Shown here piece after piece: positions 1 through 8,424 of a DNA stretch of 64,000 nt. Position 1 is the first letter of the stretch; each line of letters begins with the position of its first letter. Source of the DNA: a bacterium HR15 (lineage in GTDB: Bacteria; Armatimonadota; Fimbriimonadia; Fimbriimonadales; GBS-DC); assembly GCA_002898555.1 (NCBI GenBank), contig BEHR01000012.1, forward strand, positions 1 through 64,000. Reading direction: 5' to 3'. The notes under the pieces are model-generated. The model worked only from the letters and a program-made list of their open reading frames with translations, was not told where the DNA came from and searched no databases. A program made the translations under genes and the position numbers.

Positions 1-173
1 GTTTCGATCTGTACTGGTTTGCCGTTGCATGTCAGCGGGTGAGCGCGCTGCCCAACGAAATCGGCTCTTGGGGAGTGCAGTTGCTTATCCCTATCGATGC
101 TGCGTCGGTCAAAGCACGCTTTGAGGCGATTGCGGACGAGATAATGATGCGTATCGGCAAAACGCCTCCTTAG
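1..173 (+). CDS. C-terminal end of an unidentified protein (cut by window start)
   Basis: Reading frame 3 is open from the first base to a TAG at 171-173. It encodes 56 residues, beginning FDLYWFAVACQ and ending MMRIGKTPP. The aromatic, Asp/Glu-rich sequence looks like real coding DNA, but I do not recognise the family. Just downstream, frame 2 (about 170-262) reads LAEGKLRTVYRAVVERMRTR and ends VLGG-stop. That also looks protein-like, so the original C-terminus may have extended there before a frameshift. Confidence 0.5.
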   Translation, partial: FDLYWFAVACQRVSALPNEIGSWGVQLLIPIDAASVKARFEAIADEIMMRIGKTPP

Positions 174-296
174 CAGAAGGGAAGCTGCGAACCGTCTATC
201 GGGCAGTGGTGGAGCGGATGCGCACCCGGTTGGTGAAGGCGCAGAGTGTGCTGGGGGGTTAATTGTACGAGGTACAATCTTCAAGAGGTGATTGGG

Positions 297-506
297 ATGC
301 CACACAACTCCCAAGAGTTAGCGAAAATTCAGCGTGAGATAGACATGCTCAGGAAACGCCTGCCGAAGGCGCCGCGCGGCAGTAAAGAAGCGGTGCTGGC
401 GATCGCAGGGCTATGGGCAGGCGAGTCGGAGGAGTTAGAACAACTCCTCCAAAGGGTGTCGCAAGAGCGCGCCGCAAGCCTTGAGGACATATTGTTTTTG
501 CAATAG
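297..506 (+). CDS. Small helical hypothetical protein (69 aa)
   Basis: The start is the ATG at 297, preceded by AAGAGGTG (283-290); a longer in-frame reading from 246 has no ribosome site. The product begins MPHNSQELAKIQREIDMLRK and is predicted almost entirely helical and charged, with a short Pro/Gly turn (KAPRGSKE) in the middle. The size and composition would fit an antitoxin-like or DNA-associated protein, but no toxin-like partner follows: the next gene is a DNA methylase 60 nt downstream. A palindrome containing a possible -10 hexamer (GTACAAT) lies just upstream at 262-278. Function unknown. Confidence 0.5.
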   Translation: MPHNSQELAKIQREIDMLRKRLPKAPRGSKEAVLAIAGLWAGESEELEQLLQRVSQERAASLEDILFLQ

Positions 507-566
507 AGGACAGCAAACACTGCAAAGGTCAGGTACAATCTACGGCACAGGAGGAACCGTCGGCCA

Positions 567-2948
567 ATGGGCAATGAGCAGACACTGCGCAATGCGCTGT
601 GCAACTACTCGCTGGAGCGCGCCATAGCGTTCTGGCAGATGATGGGCTACGGCAACGCCACGCTGCGTGAACCGTTAGAAGCCCCCGAGTTCAAAGATCT
701 CCCCCAAAGCGCGCGCGAACCCCTGCATACCGCACACCTGCTCTACGACGATAAAACGCTGCGCATCTATCACTTGGAACTGCGCCCTACCCCGCGTAGC
801 AAAATTCGCCGCATGCTCGAAACGCTGAGCAATACTTTTCCCCAATATGAGATGCTGTTCACCGCGCATATGGCGGGGAGCAATAACCTACTCTTTATCC
901 ACCCACGCCCTATACCCAAAGATTCGGGACGGATAACCTACACTATCCGCACGCTGGAGGTGCAACCCGATGCACCCACCCGCACCGATTTGGAAATCCT
1001 TCTGGGCATCCAGACCACGCCCGAAGAAGACCCTCACGAACGCGCTGAGAAAATCCAACAGGCGTTCAGCGTGGAAAAAGTCACGGAGCAGTTCTATAAG
1101 GAATTCCAACGCCTTTTTGAACTTGCCGAAGGGGGCATCACGGGCATCACGCATGGCGACGCCAAACGGCTCTTCACGCTGAAGCTGTTCAACCGACTGC
1201 TTTTTATTCGCTTTCTGGAGCGCAAGGGCTGGCTGCGTTTCGACAAGCGACGCGACTACCTGCGCGCCCTGTGGGAAGATTATCAGGCGAATCGCAACGA
1301 GCAAGACACCTTTTTCGACTCGCGCCTGAAACTGCTCTTTTTCAGCGCGTTGAACAACCCGCAGCAGCGCAACCTGATGGCAATTAATCAGGGCGGACAC
1401 CTGCGCGAGCTGATTGGCGATGCGCCCTACCTCAACGGCGGGCTGTTCGAGATGGGCGACGATGACCAGAAGGCTCAAGTGCCCGACGCCGCCCTGAAGC
1501 CCGTGATTGAGGGGCTTATCTACCGCTACAATTTCACCATTACCGAAAGCACACCCCTGGAGATCGAGGTCGCGGTAGACCCCGAAATGCTGGGCAAGGT
1601 GTTCGAGGAGTTGGTGACGGGCAGGCACGAGACGGGCAGCTACTACACCCCGCGCGCGGTCGTGGCGTTTATGTGTCGCGAGGCGCTCAAAGGCTACCTG
1701 CAAGCGGCCACGAGGGAGACGGAAGACGCCATCGCCCGCTTCGTGGACGAACGGGACGCCAGCGCGCTCAAGAATCCCGAAAAGGTGCTGGACGCCCTGC
1801 GCAGTGTGCGTGTGTGCGACCCTGCCTGCGGCAGCGGCGCGTACCTGCTGGGCATGCTGCACGAACTGCTGGAACTGCGCGCTGCCCTGTTCGAACAGAA
1901 GCACCTCGACGCGCATACCCTCTACGAACGCAAACTGGAGATTATCCAGCGCAACCTGTACGGCGTGGACATCGACCCGTTCGCCGTGGAGATTGCCCGC
2001 TTGCGATTGTGGCTCTCGCTGGTGGTGGACGACACGCGCAACCCGCTCGATGACCCCAACGCCGATGTGTCGCTGCCCAATCTGGACTTCAAAATCGAGG
2101 TGGGCGACAGCCTGCTCGCCCCCGACCCCCAAGGCGGACAGCAGCCCGATATGTTTCGTATCCAACAGATTGAGGAGTTTGAACGGCTCAAAGGCGACTA
2201 CATGCGCGCCCATGGCGACGAGCAGAAGCGTATGCTGCGGGAAGAGATCGAAAAACTGCGCGAAGAGATACGCCAATGGGCGAATCCTGAAGGCGATGTG
2301 GAAGGCTTCGATTGGCGCGTGGAGTTCGCCGAAGTGTTCAAAGATGGCGGGTTCGATATCATCGTCGCCAATCCGCCCTATGTGCGTCAGGAGTTGATTG
2401 GCAACACCAAGAGTAATTTGCTCAAAATCTACACCGAAGCGGCGGAGGGGCGCTCCGACCTGTATGTCTACTTCTATGTGCGCGGGCTGCAACTGCTTAA
2501 GTCAGGTGGTATGCATGTGTTCGTCTGCTCCAATAGTTGGTTGGATGTGGGGTTCGGGGGCAAACTGCAGCAGTATTTACTGGAGAATGCGCACATTCAG
2601 GCAATCTACGATTCGGCATTAGAGCGTCAGTTCGCCAGCGCGGATGTGAACACGATTATCAGCATCTTGCGCAAAGTTGTCCCGTCGGAGGACGCCCCCA
2701 CGCGCTTTATTCGGCTTAATGCGCCGTTCGAGCAGGCGATTGCACTGCCTCAATATCGGCGTGTGATTGAGCGTACCCGCGCTGAGTTGTGGCAATCGGG
2801 GCTGAACGAGCAGGGCGACTACGAGGGCGACAAATGGGGTGGCAAGTACCTGCGCGCACCCGATATCTATTTCACCATTCTGGACAAGGGCGAGCGATAT
2901 CGAGTCTTCACTTACAGTAGTGCGCACCTGATCGTCGAAGACATCTGA
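567..2948 (+). CDS. Eco57I/TaqI-type adenine-specific DNA methylase-restriction protein, probably truncated
   Basis: 793 aa. It carries the hallmarks of gamma-class N6-adenine methyltransferases: YTPRAVV (360-366), the SAM-binding DPACGSGAYLLG (418-429), NLYGVDIDPFAVEIARLRLW (about 463-482) and the catalytic NPPY (602-605). The large helical N-terminus (1-350) fits the restriction/helical half of Eco57I-like class II enzymes, which cleave and methylate with one polypeptide. An AGGAGG precedes the start at longer than usual spacing. Relatives normally continue a few hundred residues past the KYLRAPDIY segment into a TaqI-like target-recognition domain. Here the frame ends about 25 residues later in an unrelated tail, next to an inverted repeat (2945-2999). 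The specificity domain therefore seems lost and the enzyme may be inactive or altered. Confidence 0.8.
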   Translation: MGNEQTLRNALCNYSLERAIAFWQMMGYGNATLREPLEAPEFKDLPQSAREPLHTAHLLYDDKTLRIYHLELRPTPRSKIRRMLETLSNTFPQYEMLFTAHMAGSNNLLFIHPRPIPKDSGRITYTIRTLEVQPDAPTRTDLEILLGIQTTPEEDPHERAEKIQQAFSVEKVTEQFYKEFQRLFELAEGGITGITHGDAKRLFTLKLFNRLLFIRFLERKGWLRFDKRRDYLRALWEDYQANRNEQDTFFDSRLKLLFFSALNNPQQRNLMAINQGGHLRELIGDAPYLNGGLFEMGDDDQKAQVPDAALKPVIEGLIYRYNFTITESTPLEIEVAVDPEMLGKVFEELVTGRHETGSYYTPRAVVAFMCREALKGYLQAATRETEDAIARFVDERDASALKNPEKVLDALRSVRVCDPACGSGAYLLGMLHELLELRAALFEQKHLDAHTLYERKLEIIQRNLYGVDIDPFAVEIARLRLWLSLVVDDTRNPLDDPNADVSLPNLDFKIEVGDSLLAPDPQGGQQPDMFRIQQIEEFERLKGDYMRAHGDEQKRMLREEIEKLREEIRQWANPEGDVEGFDWRVEFAEVFKDGGFDIIVANPPYVRQELIGNTKSNLLKIYTEAAEGRSDLYVYFYVRGLQLLKSGGMHVFVCSNSWLDVGFGGKLQQYLLENAHIQAIYDSALERQFASADVNTIISILRKVVPSEDAPTRFIRLNAPFEQAIALPQYRRVIERTRAELWQSGLNEQGDYEGDKWGGKYLRAPDIYFTILDKGERYRVFTYSSAHLIVEDI

Positions 2949-2999
2949 AAATTTTTCTCTGACCCCGCTGCGCTAAGTATCCCAGAGAAAAAATTTCAG
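2945..2999. repeat. Inverted repeat/hairpin at the end of the methylase gene
   Basis: Two 17-bp arms (2945-2961 and 2983-2999; AT-rich, ending CTCTG and starting CAGAG) pair with one mismatch around a 21-nt loop. Arms of closely similar sequence recur at 33765-33825, just before cas6. It could be a terminator or a small mobile repeat; its left arm overlaps the last codons of the methylase gene. Confidence 0.6.
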
Positions 3000-3040
3000 G
3001 ATGGAATAGGGGCGCACCGATGTGTGCGCTCTATTGCCAG

Positions 3041-3096
3041 CCGATTTTCCGAACACCCTCACCCCCTTGACAAACGCGCGAAAAATGTGCTATAAT
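3041..3096 (+). promoter_or_regulatory. Promoter with conserved upstream block, driving the WD40 gene
   Basis: TTGACA (3067-3072), 18-bp spacer, TATAAT (3091-3096): a near-perfect housekeeping promoter. The block CCGATTTTCCGAACACCCTC (3041-3060) directly upstream of -35 recurs at two other promoters in the window (24680-24738 minus, 45522-45577 plus), so it may be a shared activator site or UP-like element. Confidence 0.8.
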
Positions 3097-3162
3097 TAGA
3101 CAGAACTGACGCAATCCAACGGCGTCAGTCATCCACGAAACCAAATGATGGAGGTGAACGAA

Positions 3163-5241
3163 ATGAGACGCAAGGCACTTTGGACTTTAGGCGTTGGCGT
3201 TTGGACTTTGTGGCTGTGCCTGCTGCCGTTGGTGGCGGGGGCGCAGGGCAGACCCGACATCGTGTGGATGGCGGGTGGGCACGCGAGTAGTGTCTTGTCG
3301 GTGTCGTTTTCTCCCGATGGCCGCCTGCTCGCTTCGGCGGGGGGGGACGGCATCAAGTTGTGGCGTGTGTCGGACGGGGCGTTGATCCAAACCCTCTGGC
3401 ACACGGGTGAGGTCTATTCGGTGTCGTTTTCACCCGATGGCAGCCTGCTCGCTTCGGGGAGTTGGGACTACACGGTCAAGTTGTGGCGAGTATCGGACGG
3501 GGCGTTGATAAGAACCCTCACAGGGCACACGGGTTATGTCTATTCGGTGTCTTTTTCACCCGATGGCAGTCTGCTCGCTTCGGGGAGTGATGACACTACG
3601 GTCAAGTTGTGGCGAGTATCGGACGGGGCGTTGATAAGAACCCTCAGGGGGTACGCGGGTTCTGTCTATTCGTTGTCGTTTTCTCCCGATGGCAGCCTGC
3701 TCGCTTCGGGGAGTGCGTACGGCATCCAGTGGTGGCGAGTATCGGATGGGGCGTTGCTCCGAACCCTCAACACGGATGCCTCTTCGTTGTCGTTTTCTCC
3801 CGATGGCAGCCTGCTCGCTTCGGCGGGGAGGTTTGACGACACGGTCAAGTTGTGGCGAGTTTCAGATGGGGCGTTGATAAGAACCCTCACAGGGCACACG
3901 GGTTCTGTCTTGTCGGTGTCGTTTTCACCCGATGGCAGCCTGCTCGCTTCGGCGGGTGGGTATCCTGACACCACGGTCAAGTTGTGGCGTGTGTCGGACG
4001 GGGCGTTGATAAGAACCCTCACAGGGCACACGGGTTCTGTCTTGTCGGTGTCGTTTTCTCCCGATGGCAGCCTGCTCGCTTCGGCGGGTGGAGGTTATGA
4101 CCGCACGGTCAAGTTGTGGCGAGTATCGGACGGGGCGTTGATCCGAACCCTCAACACGAGTGCCTCTTCAGTGGTGTTTTCTCCCGATGGCAGCCTGCTC
4201 GCTTCGGCGGGTGGGTATTGGGATGGTTCCCGATATCAGGGCGAAATCAAGTTGTGGCGTGTGTCGGACGGGGCGTTGATAAGAACCCTCACAGGGCACA
4301 CGGGTTATGTCTTGTCGGTGTCGTTTTCTCCCGATGGCAGCCTGCTCGCTTCGGGGGGTGAGTATTGGGATGGTTCCCGATATCAGGGCGAAATCAAGTT
4401 GTGGCGAGTATCGGACGGGGCGTTGATAAGAACCCTCACAGGGCACTGGGGTTCTGTCACTTCGGTGTCTTTTTCACCCGATGGCAGCCTGCTCGCTTCG
4501 GCGGGTGGGTATCCTGACAACACGGTCAAGTTGTGGCGCGTATCGGACGGGGCGTTGATAAGAACCCTCACAGGGCACACGGGTTATGTCTTGTCGGTGT
4601 CGTTTTCTCCTGATGGCAGCCTGCTCGCTTCGGGGAGTTATGACAACACGGTCAAGTTGTGGCGTGTGTCGGACGGGGCGTTGATAAGAACCCTCACAGG
4701 GCACACGGGTTATGTCTTGTCGGTGTCGTTTTCTCCCGATGGCAGCCTGCTCGCTTCGGGGAGTTGGGGCGAAATCAAGTTGTGGCGTGTGTCGGACGGG
4801 GCGTTGATAAGAACCCTCACAGGGCACACGGATAGGGTCAATTCGTTGTCGTTTTCACCCGATGGCAGCCTGCTCGCTTCGGGGGGTGAGTATTGGGATG
4901 GTTCCCAATATTGGGGCAAAATCAAGTTGTGGCGTGTGTCGGACGGGGCGTTGCTGCAGACTTACGACCAGGAGACCGGCACGGGCGTACGCTCCATCCA
5001 GTTCTCTCCCAACGGCAGGCTGTTCGGCTATGGACGCTGGGATGCCACAGTGGTGGTAGCGCGGAACCCGTTCTGGACATCTGGTGATGCCGATGGCAAC
5101 GGCTGCGTGGATGATGCCGACCTACTTGCCGTGTTGTCTGCTTTTGGCTCGGAGGGTGGCAACGCCGACCTGAACGACGACGGGGTTGTCGATGACGCGG
5201 ACTTGCTGATTGTGCTGTTCAACTTTGGCAGTGGGTGTTGA
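3163..5241 (+). CDS. Secreted WD40-repeat protein with dockerin-like C-terminus
   Basis: 692 aa. The start is the ATG at 3163, seven bases after GGAGGTGA; an upstream ATG at 3145 overlaps that ribosome site. Residues 1-27 form a signal peptide (MRRKALW, hydrophobic core, VAGAQG). Fourteen WD40 blades follow, most reading SVSFSPDGSLLASG ... VKLWRVSDGALIRTLTGHTG. They are almost identical at DNA level, which indicates recent tandem expansion. Fourteen blades would suit two seven-bladed propellers. The last about 50 residues carry two EF-hand-like loops (DADGNGCVDDADLL and DLNDDGVVDDADLL) and end GSGC. The same tail ends two other secreted proteins in this window. Probable role: extracellular binding or scaffolding; ligand unknown. 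Confidence 0.85.
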   Translation: MRRKALWTLGVGVWTLWLCLLPLVAGAQGRPDIVWMAGGHASSVLSVSFSPDGRLLASAGGDGIKLWRVSDGALIQTLWHTGEVYSVSFSPDGSLLASGSWDYTVKLWRVSDGALIRTLTGHTGYVYSVSFSPDGSLLASGSDDTTVKLWRVSDGALIRTLRGYAGSVYSLSFSPDGSLLASGSAYGIQWWRVSDGALLRTLNTDASSLSFSPDGSLLASAGRFDDTVKLWRVSDGALIRTLTGHTGSVLSVSFSPDGSLLASAGGYPDTTVKLWRVSDGALIRTLTGHTGSVLSVSFSPDGSLLASAGGGYDRTVKLWRVSDGALIRTLNTSASSVVFSPDGSLLASAGGYWDGSRYQGEIKLWRVSDGALIRTLTGHTGYVLSVSFSPDGSLLASGGEYWDGSRYQGEIKLWRVSDGALIRTLTGHWGSVTSVSFSPDGSLLASAGGYPDNTVKLWRVSDGALIRTLTGHTGYVLSVSFSPDGSLLASGSYDNTVKLWRVSDGALIRTLTGHTGYVLSVSFSPDGSLLASGSWGEIKLWRVSDGALIRTLTGHTDRVNSLSFSPDGSLLASGGEYWDGSQYWGKIKLWRVSDGALLQTYDQETGTGVRSIQFSPNGRLFGYGRWDATVVVARNPFWTSGDADGNGCVDDADLLAVLSAFGSEGGNADLNDDGVVDDADLLIVLFNFGSGC

Positions 5242-5410
5242 GCGCCAGCGCGTGGTGAGTTGGAGGGCGGGGCGGGAGATAGCCTCTCCCCAACCCTCCC
5301 CACACACGGGGAGGGGACAGGCGCAAAGTGTTTTAGGGCAGACACATAGGTCTGTTCCTACACGCCAAGCGGCTCGCTCTCGATTGTAGGGGATCGACAG
5401 CCACCTGGGG

Positions 5411-5427
5411 TATAATAAGATCGGAGG
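5411..5427 (+). promoter_or_regulatory. -10 box and ribosome site of the matrixin-like gene
   Basis: TATAAT (5411-5416) followed by GGAGG (5423-5427) and the ATG at 5435 gives a very short leader. No convincing -35 is seen. The stretch 5242-5410 holds GC-rich hairpins typical of a termination region. Confidence 0.6.
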
Positions 5428-5434
5428 TTAAACG

Positions 5435-6991
5435 ATGAACAGATACGAAAGGCTTTGGGTTTTTGCAGGGCTGCTGAGCCTATTGGCAGTCGGCTCGCAC
5501 TTACGAGCCGACATCTTCGAGATAGCGGGGTTAAACAATAATCTGCTGCCGCACTGGGCGCCCATCTGGAGCTGGGAAAGTCCAACGCCCTCTTGGGATC
5601 CGAACCGTTCTACGACCGCTATGGCGGCACGGCACGCACTTATCGCTTCGCTGACGGGCGTGGAGCGTGTGGGAACATGCTGCATCGAGGGCATTAATCG
5701 CGAGGGTCTCGCGATGCATGTCTGTTTTGCGCCCGGCACGCCCCAGTGGTATGTGGACTATATTTCCCACTTGATCTTTGGCGACTTTTCGCCTGCCTAT
5801 GACCTCGGTGGGCGATGGAGTTCCACCTCGTATGGGAGCACGGGTTCGCGTGGGAACCCGATCCGCCTGCGCTGGAGCTTCGTGCCTGATGGCACCCTTG
5901 TGCCCGGTATCAGCGGTGGCAGTACCCCCAGCAATCTGATTGCCAGCATGAACAGCAAGTTTGGTGGCAACACCACGCTCTGGAAGAACCAGTTCCGCAA
6001 CAGTTTTGCTCGCTGGGCACAGCTGGCAGGGATACAGTACACTGAGGTGAGCGACGACGGCGCCGCCTTCCCTGACAGCCCTGGCTCCACTACGCGCGGT
6101 GATGTGCGCATCGGCGGACGCAATCTGGATGGTGTAAACGGTGTACTTGCCTTCAACTATCTGCCTAACACGGGCGATATGGTGATCGACACCAGCGAAA
6201 ACTGGCAGAATGGCAGAGGCACCTATCGTTTCCTGCGCAATACCGTAATGCATGAGCATGGGCACGGATTGGGATTGTTGCATGTGATACCCACGGACGG
6301 CACGAAGCTGATGGAGCCGTACTTGAATACCAGCTTCGACGGCCCCCAAGATGACGACATCCGTGCTGCCCAACGCAACTACGGTGACCCGCACGAGGTG
6401 AACAACACCGCACCCACCGCGACACCCATTGATATGACCAATACGAACCTGGTGGTGATGAACACGCCCAGCTTGGACCGCACGGCGGATGTGGACTTCT
6501 ATCGAATCACCGTGCCACCCAGCCGTAAAATCACCATTACCGTCACACCCATCGGCAGCACCTATCAGGTAGGCGGTCAGGATGGCAATCCGCCTCAAAC
6601 AACCGTTAATACCCGCGCCATCCAAAACCTGCAGGTGGAGCTGCGTGCGCCAAACGGCTCCACAGTGCTGGCATCCGCCACCGCCAACGGCACCGGCGTT
6701 GCCGAGCAAATCGCCAACTTCGTGCTCTATCCGGCAGGGGGCAATTTCTATGTGCGAGTCTTTTCAGGCAGCGGTTCGACCGATGATGTGCAGCGCTACG
6801 AGCTACGGCTGCAGACCACTGCCCTGCCGACGGGCGATATTGATGGCAACGGCTGTGTGGATGATGCCGACCTGCTGGCGGTCCTCTTCAACTTCGGCGG
6901 CAGCGACCCGCGCTACGATCTCAACGGAGACGGCATCGTGGATGACGCCGATCTGCTGACCATCCTCTTCAACTTCGGTAACGGCTGTTGA
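5435..6991 (+). CDS. Secreted matrixin-like zinc metalloprotease with dockerin-like tail
   Basis: 518 aa with an N-terminal signal peptide (1-25). The metzincin motif HEHGHGLGLLH (273-283) provides three zinc ligands and the catalytic Glu, and LMEP about ten residues later is the expected Met-turn, so this is an M10/matrixin-type protease. After it come a pre-peptidase C-terminal-like beta domain (about 310-465, DVDFYRITVPP...) and two EF-hand-like loops ending in FNFGNGC. The terminal module matches that of the WD40 protein upstream and of the minus-strand gene at 24871. The gene has its own promoter 440 bp upstream of mid-domain and is not overlapped by neighbours. Substrate is unknown; secretion and surface association are inferred from the signal peptide and tail. 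Confidence 0.88.
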   Translation: MNRYERLWVFAGLLSLLAVGSHLRADIFEIAGLNNNLLPHWAPIWSWESPTPSWDPNRSTTAMAARHALIASLTGVERVGTCCIEGINREGLAMHVCFAPGTPQWYVDYISHLIFGDFSPAYDLGGRWSSTSYGSTGSRGNPIRLRWSFVPDGTLVPGISGGSTPSNLIASMNSKFGGNTTLWKNQFRNSFARWAQLAGIQYTEVSDDGAAFPDSPGSTTRGDVRIGGRNLDGVNGVLAFNYLPNTGDMVIDTSENWQNGRGTYRFLRNTVMHEHGHGLGLLHVIPTDGTKLMEPYLNTSFDGPQDDDIRAAQRNYGDPHEVNNTAPTATPIDMTNTNLVVMNTPSLDRTADVDFYRITVPPSRKITITVTPIGSTYQVGGQDGNPPQTTVNTRAIQNLQVELRAPNGSTVLASATANGTGVAEQIANFVLYPAGGNFYVRVFSGSGSTDDVQRYELRLQTTALPTGDIDGNGCVDDADLLAVLFNFGGSDPRYDLNGDGIVDDADLLTILFNFGNGC

Positions 6992-7122
6992 GCAGACCTT
7001 GAGTCTGTCTTTCTCTGTTGGAGGGTTGGGCTTCTTGCCAAGTGTTTTTGGGCAGACAAAATTTTGCACGCAGGTCTGCCCCTACACATCGGGAGGCTCG
7101 CCCTCCAAGAGTAGCTAATCGG

Positions 7123-7138
7123 TATAATCTCTACACTT
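7123..7138 (+). promoter_or_regulatory. -10 box almost touching the MFS start codon
   Basis: TATAAT (7123-7128) is followed after nine bases by an in-frame TTG (7138). Transcription would begin about 7135, leaving a 0-3 nt leader. This supports a leaderless start at 7138 instead of the far-upstream ATG at 7018. Confidence 0.55.
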
Positions 7139-8424
7139 TGCAGCAGGCAAAGCGGGTTAACTACTGGGCGATTAGCATTTTCTGGCTGGGCGTCAGCGTG
7201 CACTGGGCGGCGTTCTTGACCATCGTGATACAGGTGCGCGTGGCAGCGTTGGTCGCGCCCGAGGTGAAGGGCACCTATCTGGCATGGCTGGCGGCAGCGG
7301 GTGCGTTGCTCTCGACAATCATCGAACTTATCGCGGGCCCCATCAGCGACCGCTGCACCTCCCCGATGGGCAGGCGTCGCCCCTTTATCCTATGGGGCAC
7401 GCTGTTGAGCTTACCGTTCATTCTGCTGTTTATGGTAACTTCCAACTTCTGGGTGTTGGTGTTTCACTTCGTCATGATCCAGCTTTTCCTGAACTGGGCG
7501 AACGGTCCCTATCAGGCGGTCATCCCTGACTATGTGCCTCCCGAACGGCATGGGCTGGCGTCCGCATGGATGGGCATGATGACCTTGATAGGTAATCTGG
7601 TCGGGCTGGCGTTAGCAGGGCTGACACTGAACGAGCCGCCGCTTCTGTTTCATGGCTATCCTCCTCCAACGCGCTTGCTGATTGTAGGTGTGGTGCTGGT
7701 GGGCTTTCTACTCGTCACGATGCTCTGGACTGTACTGGGCATGCGCGAGCCGCGCTGGCAGCCGTCCAACCCTGACGAGAAGCGAATTGACCCTCGCCTG
7801 TTCTTCAACATTTTTCTCCGTGAACATCCGAACTTTCGCTGGGTGGTGCTATCGCGCTTTGCGTTCAATCTGGGCTTTTATACGGTGCTGCTCTATCTGG
7901 AATACTATCTGCGCGATACGATGCGCCTGGGCGATGGCGCCCCAGTGCAGGCGTTCCTCATTATGACCATCGCGACTTTGGCAGGGGTGCTGGGCAACTG
8001 GCTCGCGGGTGTGATGGCGGATCGCACCAGCAAGAAGCGGGTGATGTACTACACAGCGGCGATTATGGGCGTCGGCACGCTGCTGTTCCTGGTGGCGCCG
8101 GAACTGCGTTGGGTCTATCTGCTGGGCGCGATTTTCGGCTTTGCCTGGGGCGCGTTCGCCGCGGTAGACTGGGCACTCGCCAGCAACCTCGTGCCTGTGC
8201 AGGAATCGGGGCGCTACATGGCGATATGGCACATTTCGATGACGGTACCGCAGGTGCTCGCACCTCTGGTTGCGGGACCGTTAGGCGACTGGCTCAATCG
8301 GGCATATGGGCTGGGTGTCGGCTGGCGATGGGTCTTCGCGTTGGTGCCTCTGTATCTCATCTTGGCGGTGCTGCTCCTGCGCCCTGTGCGCGAGCGTGAG
8401 GAGGTGCTGCATGCAGCTCCGTGA
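7138..8424 (+). CDS. MFS transporter
   Basis: 428 aa if started at the leaderless TTG; upstream in-frame sequence is repetitive, GC-rich and not protein-like. About 12 hydrophobic segments are visible. The MFS loop-2/3 signature appears as GPISDRCTSPMGRRRPFI (about 67-84), followed by a second cytoplasmic loop and the repeat half (DRTSKKRVMYY). The DR...GRRRP form resembles SLC45/sugar-cation symporter-like MFS proteins, but the substrate cannot be read from sequence. Its 3' end overlaps the following hydrolase gene by 14 nt, suggesting co-transcription and perhaps transport and hydrolysis of the same carbohydrate ester. That link is inferred. Confidence 0.82.
   Translation: MQQAKRVNYWAISIFWLGVSVHWAAFLTIVIQVRVAALVAPEVKGTYLAWLAAAGALLSTIIELIAGPISDRCTSPMGRRRPFILWGTLLSLPFILLFMVTSNFWVLVFHFVMIQLFLNWANGPYQAVIPDYVPPERHGLASAWMGMMTLIGNLVGLALAGLTLNEPPLLFHGYPPPTRLLIVGVVLVGFLLVTMLWTVLGMREPRWQPSNPDEKRIDPRLFFNIFLREHPNFRWVVLSRFAFNLGFYTVLLYLEYYLRDTMRLGDGAPVQAFLIMTIATLAGVLGNWLAGVMADRTSKKRVMYYTAAIMGVGTLLFLVAPELRWVYLLGAIFGFAWGAFAAVDWALASNLVPVQESGRYMAIWHISMTVPQVLAPLVAGPLGDWLNRAYGLGVGWRWVFALVPLYLILAVLLLRPVREREEVLHAAP

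Noticed and set aside
888-2492. Long minus-strand open frame (534 codons) opposite the methylase gene
   Set aside because: It mirrors the real gene; its translation shows no motifs and has odd composition, while the plus-strand frame has all methylase motifs.
3160-4960. Many short frames within the WD40 gene on both strands
   Set aside because: They arise from the near-identical repeat units and are not independent genes.
5531-6709. Minus-strand open frame of 392 codons opposite the matrixin gene
   Set aside because: Shadow of a GC-rich gene; the opposite strand has signal peptide, zinc motif and tail.
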